From positions 180,519,452 through 180,583,451 of the forward strand of contig OY755038.1 in NCBI GenBank assembly GCA_963576565.1: DNA of 64,000 nucleotides, read 5' to 3'. This document shows, piece by piece, positions 1 through 22,456 of the stretch. Under the pieces are notes generated by a model, which searched no databases, was not told the DNA's origin, and saw only the letters and a program-made list of their open reading frames with translations. The translations under genes were made by a program, and so were the position numbers. Source of the stretch: Aspidapion aeneum (Eukaryota > Arthropoda > Insecta > Coleoptera > Brentidae). Each line of letters opens with the position of its first letter. Positions within the stretch are counted from its first letter, which is position 1.

Positions 1-7122
<7,122 letters not shown>

Positions 7123-7148
7123 ACAGACAGACAGACAGACAGACAGAC
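7123..7148. repeat. Short terminal (ACAG)n block of array 1
   Basis: About six ACAG units separate the ACAT block from the GGCGCAAC flank of the host mobile element. Unexpanded copies of the element also end in a short ACAG run at this point. Confidence 0.9.
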
Positions 7149-7385
7149 GGCGCAACAAAAAAGTTTCAAAATCATCTGAAACGCAAAGATAAATAAAAAA
7201 TTTTGAAATCGGAGCAACTTTTTTTTTCTCGAAAAAATTAGGATCACCATAGCTCACACTACTATAGTATAGTATATGTGTGAGCTAAAAAAGTTGCTCC
7301 GTTTTCAAAAAATTTTATATCTTTGCGTTTCAGATGATTTTAAAACTTTTCTGTCGCGCAATCTGTCTGTCTTTCTGTATGTCTT
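7149..7385. repeat. Inverted pair of microsatellite-MITE arms (copy A)
   Basis: Two arms of the same ~115-bp sequence face each other. The left arm reads GCGCAACAAAAAAGTTTC and then AACGCAAAGAT. The right arm carries the reverse complement (ATCTTTGCGTTTCAGATGAT, then TGTCGCGCAA). They meet at CTCACACTACTATAGTATAG near 7254-7273, the inverted terminal motif (AGCTCACAC / GTGTGAGCT). Outside the left arm lies the giant array. Outside the right arm lies only a ~30-bp TGTC/TGTA microsatellite. The structure could extrude as a hairpin. Confidence 0.85.
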
Positions 7386-7581
7386 TTAAATTGTTGATGT
7401 TTTTAATTGTGGTTTAAGATTATTTTTGCAAAAAAGTACTCACTTACAATAACAAGAAGTGCTATGTTTGTAAAAATTTAGCCCTGTTTGGTTTTTACAA
7501 GTTAATTCGCGTTACACGGCTTTGCTGCCGAATCTACCAACGGAAATTTACATGGAGCCGCGGCTAATGCATTCTCTTTAA

Positions 7582-7660
7582 TAGCTCACACGAATACCAC
7601 GGATCACCTTTTGTTAGCTGATCCGTGCGAATACTATAACAGCTATAGTACTGTGAGCTA
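7582..7660. repeat. 79-bp hairpin element with TAGCTCAC termini
   Basis: The segment starts TAGCTCACACGAATAC and ends AGTACTGTGAGCTA, an imperfect inverted repeat. An inner pair (CACGGATCA / TGATCCGTG) gives a second stem. The termini match those of the microsatellite MITE, so this looks like a very short deleted derivative. A copy is present in the duplicated unit. Confidence 0.7.
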
Positions 7661-8548
7661 TGGTCATCGCACAGAGGAGTATCTAAATAATAAAACCGGT
7701 TAAAACTAAAACTTACCAAGATACTTAAAACTACCTTCTAACCATTTTTTGTTCTACTTCAATAAACTATCTATCAAGCCGCCTTCATAAAACTTCCCCC
7801 TCTAGTTGCATCGTGTCGTGAGGTCAGACGAAACTTATTGAATTTTGAAATCACAAGCCTTTGTTCTCGACCTTTGTATTGAGGTGTTAGTTAGTGTTGT
7901 TATTATTGTGTTTTCGTGTGGCTCATATTAGAAAAACCAATTATTGAAAATATAAATAAAAGGCATGTTCCATATTTAAAAACGTAATTTTATTCCTTTA
8001 CGAAATATTTAAAAATACCCCATTTGGGTATTTATATTTGCTTAATTTTTTCCTTACCAAAGCGTTTTAGTTGCCTGCCGGGCCTTGCCGAGTTATATTT
8101 CTTTCATAGACATGCAGTTTAGGGTTATGTCACTCAGGGCACACCAAAAAATCGTCTGCCTACGTCCGCCATTTTGACTTATAGGCATTCAAATAAGTGA
8201 TATGCGAAAAAAAAATATGTGAAATATGATTTTTTTTTTCATATAAAAAATTCTTTATTTTTTTAACTTTAATTTTTTTTCTATTTGGTACAAAAATGTA
8301 CAAAAATAAATAAAAAAGCAAGTAAAAGCAATAAAATTCAAAAGATATGTACCAATTCGAAGTTTTTGGGAACTTTAGGTATTTCTAGGAGACAGAGAGA
8401 AACCTACTTCCACTTGTGAGCCTTAATTTTTAAAGGATGATTAAACGTGAATTAAAGCTGTTTTAAAGCTACGGAGGGCTTTTGAGAAGTTTGCATTTTG
8501 GGAGGACTTTTTATTTATGAAAATTTCATATATATATATTTATCGGTT
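7661..8548. other. Unrecognised AT-rich interval inside copy A
   Basis: No open reading frame with recognisable protein similarity and no terminal repeats were seen. The interval includes GC-richer islands around 8070-8165 and poly-T/poly-A tracts around 8210-8330. The same sequence, apart from a 66-bp gap, lies in copy B. Confidence 0.5.
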
Positions 8549-13374
<4,826 letters not shown>

Positions 13375-13397
13375 TACAGACAGACAGACAGACAGAC
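13375..13397. repeat. Short terminal (ACAG)n block of array 2
   Basis: About five ACAG units lie between the ACAT block and the GGCGCAAC flank. The arrangement is the same as at the end of array 1. Confidence 0.9.
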
Positions 13398-13640
13398 GGC
13401 GCAACAAAAAAGTTTCAAAATCATCTGAAACGCAAAGATAAATAAAAAATTTTGAAATCGGAGCAACTTTTTTTTTCTCGAAAAAATTAGGATCACCATA
13501 GCTCACACTACTATAGTATAGTATATGTGTGAGCTAAAAAAGTTGCTCCGTTTTCAAAAAATTTTATATCTTTGCGTTTCAGATGATTTTAAAACTTTTC
13601 TGTCGCGCAATCTGTCTGTCTGTCTGTCTTTCTGTATGTC
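13398..13640. repeat. Inverted pair of microsatellite-MITE arms (copy B)
   Basis: Same inverted structure as at 7149-7385. The microsatellite outside the right arm is two TGTC units longer than in copy A, showing slippage after duplication. Confidence 0.85.
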
Positions 13641-13839
13641 TTTTAAATTGTTGATGTTTTTAATTGTGGTTTAAGATTATTTTTGCAAAAAAGTACTCAC
13701 TTACAATAAACAAGAAGTGCTATGTTTGTAAAAATTTAGCCCTGTTTGGTTTTTACAAGTTAATTCGCGTTACACGGCTTTGCTGCCGAATCTACCAACG
13801 GAAATTTACATGGAGCCGCGGCTAATGCATTCTCTTTAA

Positions 13840-13918
13840 TAGCTCACACGAATACCACGGATCACCTTTTGTTAGCTGATCCGTGCGAATACTATAACAG
13901 CTATAGTACTGTGAGCTA
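13840..13918. repeat. 79-bp hairpin element, copy B
   Basis: Duplicate of the 7582-7660 hairpin, with the same TAGCTCACACG and TGTGAGCTA ends. Confidence 0.7.
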
Positions 13919-14740
13919 TGGTCATCGCACAGAGGAGTATCTAAATAATAAAACCGGTTAAAACTAAAACTTACCAAGATACTTAAAACTACCTTCTAAC
14001 CATTTTTTGTTCTACTTCAATAAACTATCTATCAAGCCGCCTTCATAAAACTTCCCCCTCTAGTTGCATCGTGTCGTGAGGTCAGACGAAACTTATTGAA
14101 TTTTGAAATCACAAGCCTTTGTTCTCGACCTTTGTATTGAGGTGTTAGTTAGTGTTGTTATTATTGTGTTTTCGTGTGGCTCATATTAGAAAAACCAATT
14201 ATTGAAAATATAAATAAAAGGCATGTTCCATATTTAAAAACGTAATTTTATTCCTTTACGAAATATTTAAAAATACCCCATTTGGGTATTTATATTTGCT
14301 TAATTTTTTCCTTACCAAAGCGTTTTAGTTGCCTGCCGGGCCTTGCCGAGTTATATTTCTTTCATAGACATGCAGTTTAGGGTTATGTCACTCAGGGCAC
14401 ACCAAAAAATCGTCTGCCTACGTCCGCCATTTTGACTTATAGGCATTCAAATAAGTGATATGCGAAAAAAAAAATATGTGAAATATGATTTTTTTTTCAT
14501 ATAAAAAATTCTTTATTTTTTTAACTTTAATTTTTTTTCTATTTGGTACAAAAATGTACAAAAATAAATAAAAAAGCAAGTAAAAGCAATAAAATTCAAA
14601 AGATATGTACCAATTCGAAGTTTTTGGGAATTTTAGGTATTTCTAGGAGACAGAGAGAAACCTACTTCCACTTTTGAGAAGTTTGCATTTTGGGAGGACT
14701 TTTTATTTATGAAAATTTCATATATATATATTTATCGGTT

Positions 14741-15025
14741 TCACAACGTTCTACGTCTTCCGATACCCAATCTCCACACGTTTCTGTTTGCCCATAATTC
14801 ATCATCTAGGCCTCTTATTCTTATTTCACTGTCTATTCCTTCTCTCCAGCTTCTCCTTGGCCGTCCTCGTTTTCTTCGGCCAGTTGGTTTCCATTGTGGT
14901 ATTTGTTTAGGTAGTCTTTCGTCATTCATTCTTTGTACATGTCCGTACCACACCAGTTGTTTTGTTCTTATATCATCCACTAAAGTACGTTCACCTACTG
15001 TCATAAATTCTCTTGAAAATTTCAT
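14741..15025 (-). pseudogene. C-terminal fragment of a LINE reverse transcriptase, copy B
   Basis: A 94-residue open frame on the minus strand carries MKFSREFMTVGERTL, then [18 protein letters not shown], the basic [12 protein letters not shown] region and a GIGRRRTL end. It is the same fragment as copy A but about 30 residues longer at the N-terminal side, because copy A is cut by the array. It lacks endonuclease and catalytic reverse-transcriptase motifs. Upstream (above 15025) the LINE similarity stops in AT-rich DNA, typical of 5' truncation. It could be the same LINE clade as the element at 34.5-36.9 kb, whose own tail is missing, but this was not tested. Confidence 0.8.
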
Positions 15026-15272
15026 ATTGGTGTAAAGTGATATATGGTAATATTTATTTAATATTTTTTTAGTGTACTTTTATAAATGTTGTGGACTTCC
15101 AATAAAAATTATTTCTTAAAATTATTTGTTATTAATTAAATGCAATGAATAATTTTCTAACGATTTTTTGGTTTAGCAAAAAATTTTGTATACGTATATA
15201 AAATAAAATTTTATAAAACGGTGACCAATAATTTCAAAAAGTAATGTCATATCAAAAAACTAACAACATGAA

Positions 15273-15452
15273 CAGGGGCGGATCTAGGAATCTCATTTAG
15301 GGAGGGGGGAATATCAATGGCTAGTCTTCAAAAAAATTATGGATAGGAACCAGAAGGGGTGTTCTGTGTGTCAAACCTAAATATAATTTTATAACTTCAG
15401 ATTTGGGAAGGAAAATTTTCTCTTTTCTCCCCTCCATGAAGATCCACGCCTG
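15273..15452. mobile_element. hAT-like MITE, about 180 bp
   Basis: Begins CAGGGGCGGATCTAGG and ends GATCCACGCCTG, an imperfect terminal inverted repeat of the CAGGGGCGGATC type known for hAT non-autonomous elements. Inside, a G-rich left part (AGGGAGGGGGG) mirrors a C-rich right part (TCTCCCCTCC). The flanking 8-mers are only partly similar, so a target duplication is not proven. It has no coding capacity. Confidence 0.6.
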
Positions 15453-15689
15453 ACATAAGAACATTAAATACCTTGCAAGTTATTAAAAACCGGATTACAA
15501 TATGCTTATATTGTTATTCTTATCACTTCCATCCAATCACCTCACTCCGTTTGATCCATGACACGCTGTATAAATATATTTTTTAATATAAACAGTTTAT
15601 TATCATCAAACTCAATGTCTTTCATTCAAAGAAATTGCAAAAAACACAATAATTAATTTTGTCCCGTTTTATGATACGAATACTCCTAT

Positions 15690-16075
15690 GTGGCATCGTA
15701 TCAAAAATAAGAAAAAAAGTTGCTCTGATTACAGTTTTTTTATATATCCTTGCGTTTTAGATGATTTTGAATCTCTTTTGTCGCGCCATCTATCTGTATA
15801 TCTGTCTGCATGTATGTCTGTATGTCAAATAATAGAAAAAAAAGTTGCTCCTATTTCAATTTTTTTTATATATCTTTGCGTTTCAGATGATTTTGAAACT
15901 TTTTTGTCCCGCAGTCTGTCTGTCTGCCTGTATGTCTATCTGTCTGTAACGACCAACTTACATAACTCAAAAACTGCTTCCCGATTTTAATTAAATTTGG
16001 TACCTAGGTCGGGTTTTGGCTCTAGATGGTCTCATTTAAAAATGAATAAAATCCAACATAAGCAGAAAAAAGTTC
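15690..16075. mobile_element. Microsatellite-bearing MITE, two partial direct copies
   Basis: Two direct copies of the arm recur: GTTGCTC, then TATATC(C/T)TTGCGTTT(T/C)AGATGATTTTGAA, then TTTGTC(G/C)CGC. Each is followed by a short TCTG/TGTATG microsatellite (about 15791-15826 and 15913-15948). The second copy continues into AACTCAAAAACTGCTTCCCG and GGTACCTAGGTCGGGTTTTGG, matching the 29250-29569 element. This is the unexpanded form of the family whose microsatellite forms the giant arrays. Confidence 0.75.
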
Positions 16076-16096
16076 TGGTATTTTTTGATTAAAAAA

Positions 16097-16317
16097 AAAA
16101 ACACCCAACCGCTAAATCTGCTTCTACCTACTAGTCGCAGTTGGGCACAAAATTAAAAGGTATATGTAATATACGACACGCTTCAACTTGTAGTTTGGAT
16201 GCCTAAAGCGCACTTACGAAATTATACAGTTTTGTATTTTCATGAATCAGGTGATTGGATAATTTTATACTCAACTGCGACGAGTAGGTACAAGTAGATT
16301 TAGCAGTTGGGTGTTTT
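16097..16317. mobile_element. MITE with ~50-bp terminal inverted repeats
   Basis: The left end reads ACACCCAACCGCTAAATCTG followed by CTTCTACCTACTAGTCGCAG. The right end reads CTGCGACGAGTAGGTAC, then AGATTTAGCAGTTGGGTGT, its imperfect reverse complement. The arms enclose about 120 bp with no open frame. Family not recognised. Confidence 0.7.
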
Positions 16318-16699
16318 TTATTTTAATTTTTTTTTATTTCCAAATTTTAGGTGTAATTCTTAATCAGCCATTCATTTAAGTCAATGTATCTAATTACTAC
16401 ATAAACCATGCATTTGTGTCAAACATTGAACTATGCCCAGAGGGTGGATAGGTGCGTTTCAACAAACATTGATTAAAGGTGGGGGAGGGGTGAGGGAGGG
16501 TGGAGCTGCTTAAACGTTGTTTAAGAAATTCTTAAAGCGTATGCAGAAAGAATTTTTAATATCGCTCTGTATTTTGTTGAGAGTTATTGCTACCACTATT
16601 ACTAATAAGGGTGGCCGGAAACAGAGAGGGAAAGAGAGGGGGAACTAGTAAAATCACATTGGAAAAAAAGTTCTTAAGCGTATGCAGGATGAGATCGTC
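16318..16699. other. Intergenic DNA with G-rich tract
   Basis: No coding signal. Contains a G-quadruplex-type tract at 16480-16500 (four runs of at least three G separated by 1-3 bases). A direct repeat TTCTTAA(A)GCGTATGCAG lies near 16529 and 16671. It may include the 5' UTR of the LINE that follows. Confidence 0.5.
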
Positions 16700-16891
16700 G
16701 TGTGCTGTCAAACTGTAAACATCGTATCGGTTCCTTTACGGCACAATATCCGAAATAAACACCAAAAAGCCTGTGATAGAATTTTATAAACTGATCCAAG
16801 TGGGTGTGCACATATTTATGCATTTTTGAGGGTAAATATTTTCATTGGAAAAGCACCAATATTGTTCTGTTTTTTGTACCCTCAGCTGATC

Positions 16892-17731
16892 ATGTCGCAT
16901 GCATGTGCCGTGTGTATGGTCCCTATTCCCGAAGCGCAACTCAGAACATGTTGTGTATGCACGAAATCTATACACGACACCTGCGGCTCGCAGAACCCAA
17001 CAATAGACACCCAGGCCGACGCAGTGATGACGTCACTGCCAAACAGCTGGATTTGTTTTCATTGCAAACCTGAGCCGAATAGGGGCAATTACCTAAATGT
17101 TAACCACTTTGGTGTAATTATGAACCAGTTAACTAAAGTTAAGTCTAGTATCCAAGACTTGGCTAATATTTTGAGTGTGCAGGCGCAAACAATAACACGA
17201 TTTGAAAATTCAATATCATCACTTGAAGAGCATCAGAAATCACTTAATGTGAGAGTTACCACACTCGAAAAAGTTTCTACACTAAACCAGCTGCCATTTG
17301 ATGATTACTACTCTGAATTTCTAGACAGACAAAGACGGGACAAAAACTTAGTTGCTTTTGGATTACCGGAAATGGGTAATGATGTTGCAGAAATACAAAT
17401 GCTACTAGCTGAAATCTGTCCTGCCCAGCCACCTATTCCCCAACATGTCTTGCGACTGGGAGAATCAAGTCAAAAAGGCCCTCGTCCAACTAAGATTGTT
17501 CTATCTTCCAGAGAACAAGCACTGGGGGTCCTGAGGAATAATAAAAACCGCCTTACTGACAAGTACAAAAATGTCGTTGTGCGAGCTGATTTAACGAAGC
17601 AGCAAATGCAACAACTAAGGAATTAAAGAAACCAACTCGCTGAGCGGCAAAAAAATGGAGAGTTAGAGCTTACTATAAAATATATACGTAACCAACCTAC
17701 CATCGTCAAGTTAGCAGGTAATGATAAGTAG
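16892..17731 (+). pseudogene. LINE ORF1 protein with PHD-like finger
   Basis: The start is placed at the ATG of MSHACAVC because the finger begins there; an upstream in-frame ATG at 16826 only adds a hydrophobic stretch unlike the family. Residues 1-60 hold paired cysteines and a histidine (CAVC, CCVC, IHDTC, WICFHC), a PHD-like zinc finger. Next comes a heptad-like region (MNQLTKVKSSIQDLANIL and VTTLEKVS), likely a coiled coil, then a basic region around FLDRQRRDKNLVAFGLPE resembling the RNA-binding domain of ORF1 proteins. A TAA at 17624-17626 breaks the frame; similar sequence (AERQKNGE...TIVKLAG) continues to a TAG at 17729-17731. ORF1 proteins of this type bind LINE RNA. Confidence 0.75.
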
Positions 17732-17833
17732 GTTGGAAAAAGATTACCTAACAGCCTATTGCAGCAGGATAGGGATACCAAGACCCCACGATCTGAAAAC
17801 AACAACACTAGTAACAGTAGCACCTCGCAATAG

Positions 17834-18452
17834 CAACCATTCACGCGATTATTTTGGAATGTTGAAGGTGTTAAAAACTTGTCACAGCTTTTTGAGGACA
17901 ATGAACTCTACAATATTGTTGCCATATGTGAAACTTGGTGTGTTTCTGACATTTTACCACCTCTGCCGCTGGCTGACTACTCTTCTGTTGTTTCGCCAGC
18001 CATTAAAGATAAATCCTTTGGTCGAGCCAGCGGGGGGCTGGGAATTTTTGGTCAGAGGCATATTAATTTTATTTTGTTGAATAAAAGTACTTATTGGTTA
18101 ATAATTAAATTTAATATTATGTCATATACAGTAATTTTTTGTATAGTTTACTTTAGGCCTTCACTAGATATTTTTGTGATATTGGATCTTTTCCAAGCCA
18201 CTATTGATGAGTTGGTAATAATCTATCCCAATATCCCTTTTTTTATACAGGGTGATTTTACTCATGCCCGAGGATCTAAATCACCTACTATTGGTTTGCC
18301 CTCTATACGGGCATTTGCGTACTGCAGAATTTTTAAATGCTGAATCTTTCATTAACTCCTTAGATAATGCTACTCACCATAGTGCAAGAACAATTGCTTT
18401 GACCATTTTCAACGTTTTAAAAACCAGAGCTTTTTTAACAAATGAATGGTAA
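17834..18452 (+). pseudogene. LINE ORF2 remnant: endonuclease start fused to C-terminus
   Basis: The 5' part reads as an apurinic-like endonuclease N-terminal half: LFWNVEGVKNL, the catalytic-glutamate motif ICETW, ASGGLGIF, VYFRPS and the GDF motif near 18252. Directly after GDFTHAR, in another frame, the sequence becomes the extreme C-terminus of a LINE polyprotein (DLNHLLLVCPLYGHLRTAEF, ending LTNEW). The rest of the endonuclease and the whole reverse transcriptase are missing, so the deletion removed perhaps 2 kb (inference from usual ORF2 length). It cannot mobilise itself, but its ends could in principle be used in trans. Confidence 0.7.
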
Positions 18453-18959
18453 ATTTTCTTTTTATCTGTTGCATATCTACTTTTCCAAATGCACTCTAAA
18501 TTTCTAGCAAAATTTTTTCTGCTTGCACGATTTTTCTTTTTTGAAAAAAGTTTGGGATATTGGAATAGTGGCTTTAAGCTAACAAATTAATTATAAGTAT
18601 AAAGTACTACTCTATGTAGGCAAGGGTAGGCATTGAAATTTATTTAATTAGAATTTTTATTTTTTGGATATTGTGTTTATTTTAACTTTTATTTTTAAAA
18701 CATGTTAATTATTTTTAAGCAATCTGTACGATCTTCTTGTTATAAGAATTATGTACATTCTTTAGAAACAATAAAGGAAAAAAAAAAAGGAAGAATATTT
18801 GATAAAATTATTCGAATATGGTTTTTAAAGAGGATGGGGGAATGACAGGAGGGGAGATGGGTGGGAGCATGGAGGACTACAAAGGAATTACAGCAAATTA
18901 GAGGACATTTGCAATGGGTGATTAAAGGGATTTCATTAAAATCGCCTGAAATTTATGTA

Positions 18960-19190
18960 ATTTGTATGCCTTAAAGCCTACATCACAAAATGTGTGACAT
19001 GTGACAAAATGTCGTCTGACGATCGCCATATTGTTAAAAAATATAGCCTGTGGCACCTTCGAGATCAGCATGAATTCAACGACACTTTTTTTGTCAAAAT
19101 TAGTTCTGCCGTTTAGCCTCTAGCGCGACACAAACATATTTATTTACATACATACATACATACATACACTTAAATACATACATATCCCAA
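18960..19190. repeat. Transposon-derived tail with (ACAT)n
   Basis: The interval contains GTCAAAATTAGTTCTGCCG and TCTAGCGCGACACAAACATA followed by ACATACATACATACATACAC. This resembles microsatellite-ended tails of insect transposons. It is a second, unrelated-looking ACAT seed that has not expanded. Confidence 0.45.
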
Positions 19191-19260
19191 GCGAAAACAT
19201 TATCCTTCCTTTTGCCGTGCTGCAGTTGGGTAAAAATAATTCTTGCGCGGTACTATATTA

Positions 19261-19385
19261 AAGGGGTGGCGGAACAAAGGTTGAAAGACAAAATATCGAA
19301 AAACAAAAGATCGAAAAGACAAAAGATCGAAATAAAAAAAGTCGAAAAACAAAAGATCGAAACTACAAAATATCGAAAATAAATG
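19261..19385. repeat. Degenerate ~15-bp tandem repeat
   Basis: Six or seven diverged units of the type GAAAAACAAAAGATC lie in a row, with substitutions and small length changes. Its composition resembles the larger degenerate array at 24.8-25.8 kb. Confidence 0.65.
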
Positions 19386-22267
19386 TTTTTAAGCAAAGGT
19401 TGAACTCTTATATTGTACAGAGGAGGTGATTATTATTATTTTTATCCTTTTGTTTTTTATGTTATCTTTTTAAAAATATAGGATTAGTGCTTGTTTGACA
19501 GCCATTAGTCATTGTTCTATTTTGTATACCGGTCCACAATTTTTTTTTGTTTTTCTTAACTTACTTTAAGTTTTAACTTTGTAACTTTTACATTACATTT
19601 TAGGATGCATTAGTATCAAATTGGCAGAGTATTCTTACCCTATGGCTCTAAATTATTTAGGGTACTAGTATTGGAAAGGCTGGGACAATTACATATTAAT
19701 TACTATTTTTTGGTGCGACCAGCTTAATTATAACATTAATATGATTGAAGGTTAAATGTTCTTTTTTTTCCAACAACCTATCTAAAACAGTTCTACATAC
19801 AAATAATATATCAACATGTTTTCAAACTAATTCAAAATATTTTGAACACAAAGCTCCACAATAATATGCAATTTCGTTTGCATGGTTTTCAGTTAAAGTT
19901 TTAATGGTCGGCCGGTACAAACTTTGTAAACTGATTATAATTTATGTAATATACGATATATAACTGTGTGGTTATTAAAATTACACATGTGCATAAAAAA
20001 TATAGAATGAATAATCGAGCAGTCTCTTCATTTAATTTCTTTTATAGGCCAGGATTTATAATACGAGAAATTTCCTACGATAGGATGTAGAGATCTTCTC
20101 GAGCTCAATACAAAATAATCCAATTTTTTTTAATTTATACATTTAGATCTTCTTAAATAACATTTTCTGGCGGTTTAGGATAAACCCTACCACCAGTATT
20201 TACTAAAGGGTCTACAGTGCTAAGTGCTACAATCCTGCGTCTACAAGTCTAGATTTTGGTTGAAAGGTAAACTTATTTTTCTCGTAAATGCAATAGTTTT
20301 ATTATAATTTATATAAATTGTTCATAAATATCTTGTGATATGGGTTACCTTTTGTCCTTGTAATAAAGACATTATGACCGCAAAAAAGACCACTGGTGGG
20401 TCATAAACCTTTTGACATAATCAACAGGGTACAGAGGTGCTAGCTCCAAATAGGCACTTCATATACCCTATCCCATGTGGTGACTTCCTGAATGGCCAGG
20501 TCACCGAATCCATTCAGAGAATCACCAGATTAACCCACCCCCTTTAACAAAGATGTTGTCTGGTGTGATCCCAAAGGTTACCAGTTTTTTTTGTTAACAT
20601 ACTGGTCAAAGTTCATCCGTTACCTACCCATTTACCTATGGGTCGAGGCCCCTTTAGTCGCTTCTTACGCTTTCTTGGTGCTATTCTTATCTCCGGACAC
20701 CATAAGGATCAGAGATGTCCATTAAAGTCAGTGTCAGCTATACGCGGTATTTTACATGTTAATTATTTAGACAAGTTAGAAATGATAAAACCGATTTTCA
20801 ATTATTTTGGTGGATATGGTACTGAAAACATATTCTAATATATCTTCCAATCCAAACTTGTGAAAGAAAAAATCTCCTTTTTTATTAATATCTGTGATAC
20901 TGCTCAGATATTTTTGTAAAGTTTTATATTCTGTATGCCTATATTAAACACTAAGTACCTATTAACATAATTAATATCTAATTTTTTCACAAAATGAAAA
21001 CTCAACAAAAAAAAACGTACAAAATTTCAACATACAACAGCAGCCCCTCGTTAGTTAAAAGGCTGCTAGTAATTTTTTTTCGAACTTAGGATTTTGTCTC
21101 GACAGATTTTCCATCATGTCCTATGTAAGAAAATTTCAAAAAAAACTTAAAAAAGAACAAATAGCAGTAACTCTAGTACTTATGAACAATTAAAACTTTG
21201 AAGTCGTTTTTTTCCGAACCATATTTTCGTCACTTGCGCCCTTTTAACTACCGAGGGCAGAGCAGGTATGCTAATTTTTCATATGGTAACGACTTTTTTA
21301 ATAATGAACTTGATGCTGCAATTTTATTTATGATCTTAATATGAATTGGAGCCAATACCGATTTTTCAATCGGTTAATCGATTTCTTAGATTTTTTATGT
21401 ATTTTAGCACCAAAAATGATCTTTCGCAAAGATATGAGATATTGGCAAGGCCGTACCGAAGGGGGAGATCAGTGGGATCAATCCCCACTAAAATAGTCAA
21501 CAAAGTGTGTTAAAAGAGATTTCACAACATTAACACAAATAATAAAAAAATTGGACAATATTTTTCTCTCCCGATTTTTTCTTCTGGATATTGGTATTGC
21601 AAAATGATATTAATAAGTTAGTCCCATTATCACATTATCTCCTTGATACATTATACTTATTTTAATATAAAAGTAACTGTAACAATCCAACGAGTAACGC
21701 AGGCCTGGAGTTACTACATACAGATTTTTTAAATTTAAATGTTTATTGTTTTAATTACTTCGTTTGTCAAATATACAAAAGTAAATATTAATAATTTGGA
21801 ATAGGTACATCGGGCCTGCCGCCCAACCGGCCCTAAATTGTACCGGCCCACCGGGTATTTGCCCGGTTGCCCGCCTGTGCCATCCAACCCTGCTATAACT
21901 ACACGAACTAGATTTCCAAAAAATAATATATCGTTACAAAATTTTTATGTGGTTTTTTTTTATTTCTAAAGTTAATTTGAATTTATATGAGATGAAACTC
22001 ACTGAGAAATGCCCACTATCATATAGCACATTAGGCTGAAACAAATCTTTCCATTTATTTGACCAGTGAGTATTAAAAAATACACTTAAACCGGTCGGTT
22101 CGGTTCGATTCGGTTCGGTTGTATGCTTGATACTTAAACCCGGTCTAAAATGCTAAGTTTTAAGGTCTTAGTAAATACTGGTGTACAACTTTTGCATTTA
22201 AATTTTTTTTCTATCTCTTACAATAAGCAAATGAGACCTTGGTTGAAATAAACTGACAAAACCAGTA
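19386..22267. other. Unrecognised AT-rich DNA
   Basis: No credible gene. Open frames here are short and lack known motifs. Notable but unassigned: a GC-richer stretch at 20400-20760 that may be an old transposon, a strongly GC-rich patch at 21805-21885 (repeated GGCC and CCGG words), and a short (GGTTC)n run at 22088-22117. Confidence 0.45.
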
Positions 22268-22456
22268 CAGGGTTTTCCCGTATACTTTTACACCATATCT
22301 AAAATGTTTATTTTTAAATAGATATCAAAATACAGTAAATTAAAAAAGTTTCATAATTTTTTACGAAGTTTAAGAATATTTGTGTCAAAATATCAAAAAG
22401 AAATTCTAAATGTCAAAATTTTACAGGTCAATGGTTTTTTTAAATAGAAGATCCTG
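22268..22456 (+). mobile_element. MITE of about 190 bp, TA-flanked, copy 1
   Basis: Starts CAGGGTTTTCCCGTATAC and ends TAGAAGATCCTG, flanked on both sides by TA. The second copy at 27617-27799 is in opposite orientation and aligns along its length. TA duplication and a CAGG start fit a mariner/Tc1-type non-autonomous element. Confidence 0.7.

Larger units (their letters stand above)
13398..14953. repeat. Tandemly duplicated segment, copy B
   Basis: Near-identical to 7149-8761, 6249 bp downstream. Visible differences include two extra TGTC units in the small microsatellite near 13617, one extra A near 13709, a few substitutions, and the absence of the 66 bp present at 8416-8481 in copy A. It continues past the copy A breakpoint into more LINE sequence, so B carries the ancestral right edge. 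Confidence 0.95.
16700..18790 (+). mobile_element. Internally deleted LINE with PHD-type ORF1
   Basis: A two-ORF non-LTR retrotransposon remnant. ORF1 encodes a PHD-like finger and coiled coil, followed by the start of an endonuclease ORF2. After a large internal deletion comes only the extreme C-terminus of ORF2. The 3' end has AATAAAGG followed by a poly-A run at about 18770-18788, as expected for a retrotransposed copy. The 5' boundary is uncertain. Domain order suggests the CR1/L2-like group; that assignment is inference. Confidence 0.75.

Noticed and set aside
15688..15990. 100-codon frame covering the MITE copies
   Set aside because: It is made of the microsatellite (LSVCLYVYLSV) and MITE arms, not a protein family.
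20638..20838. 66-codon frame MGRGPFSRFLRFLG as a gene
   Set aside because: No known domain, short, and placed in DNA that looks like an old repeat.
22088..22117. (GGTTC)n run here and (CCGAA)n near 38093-38108 as telomere-like repeats
   Set aside because: Only a few units, imperfect, and of the wrong sequence for insect telomeres.
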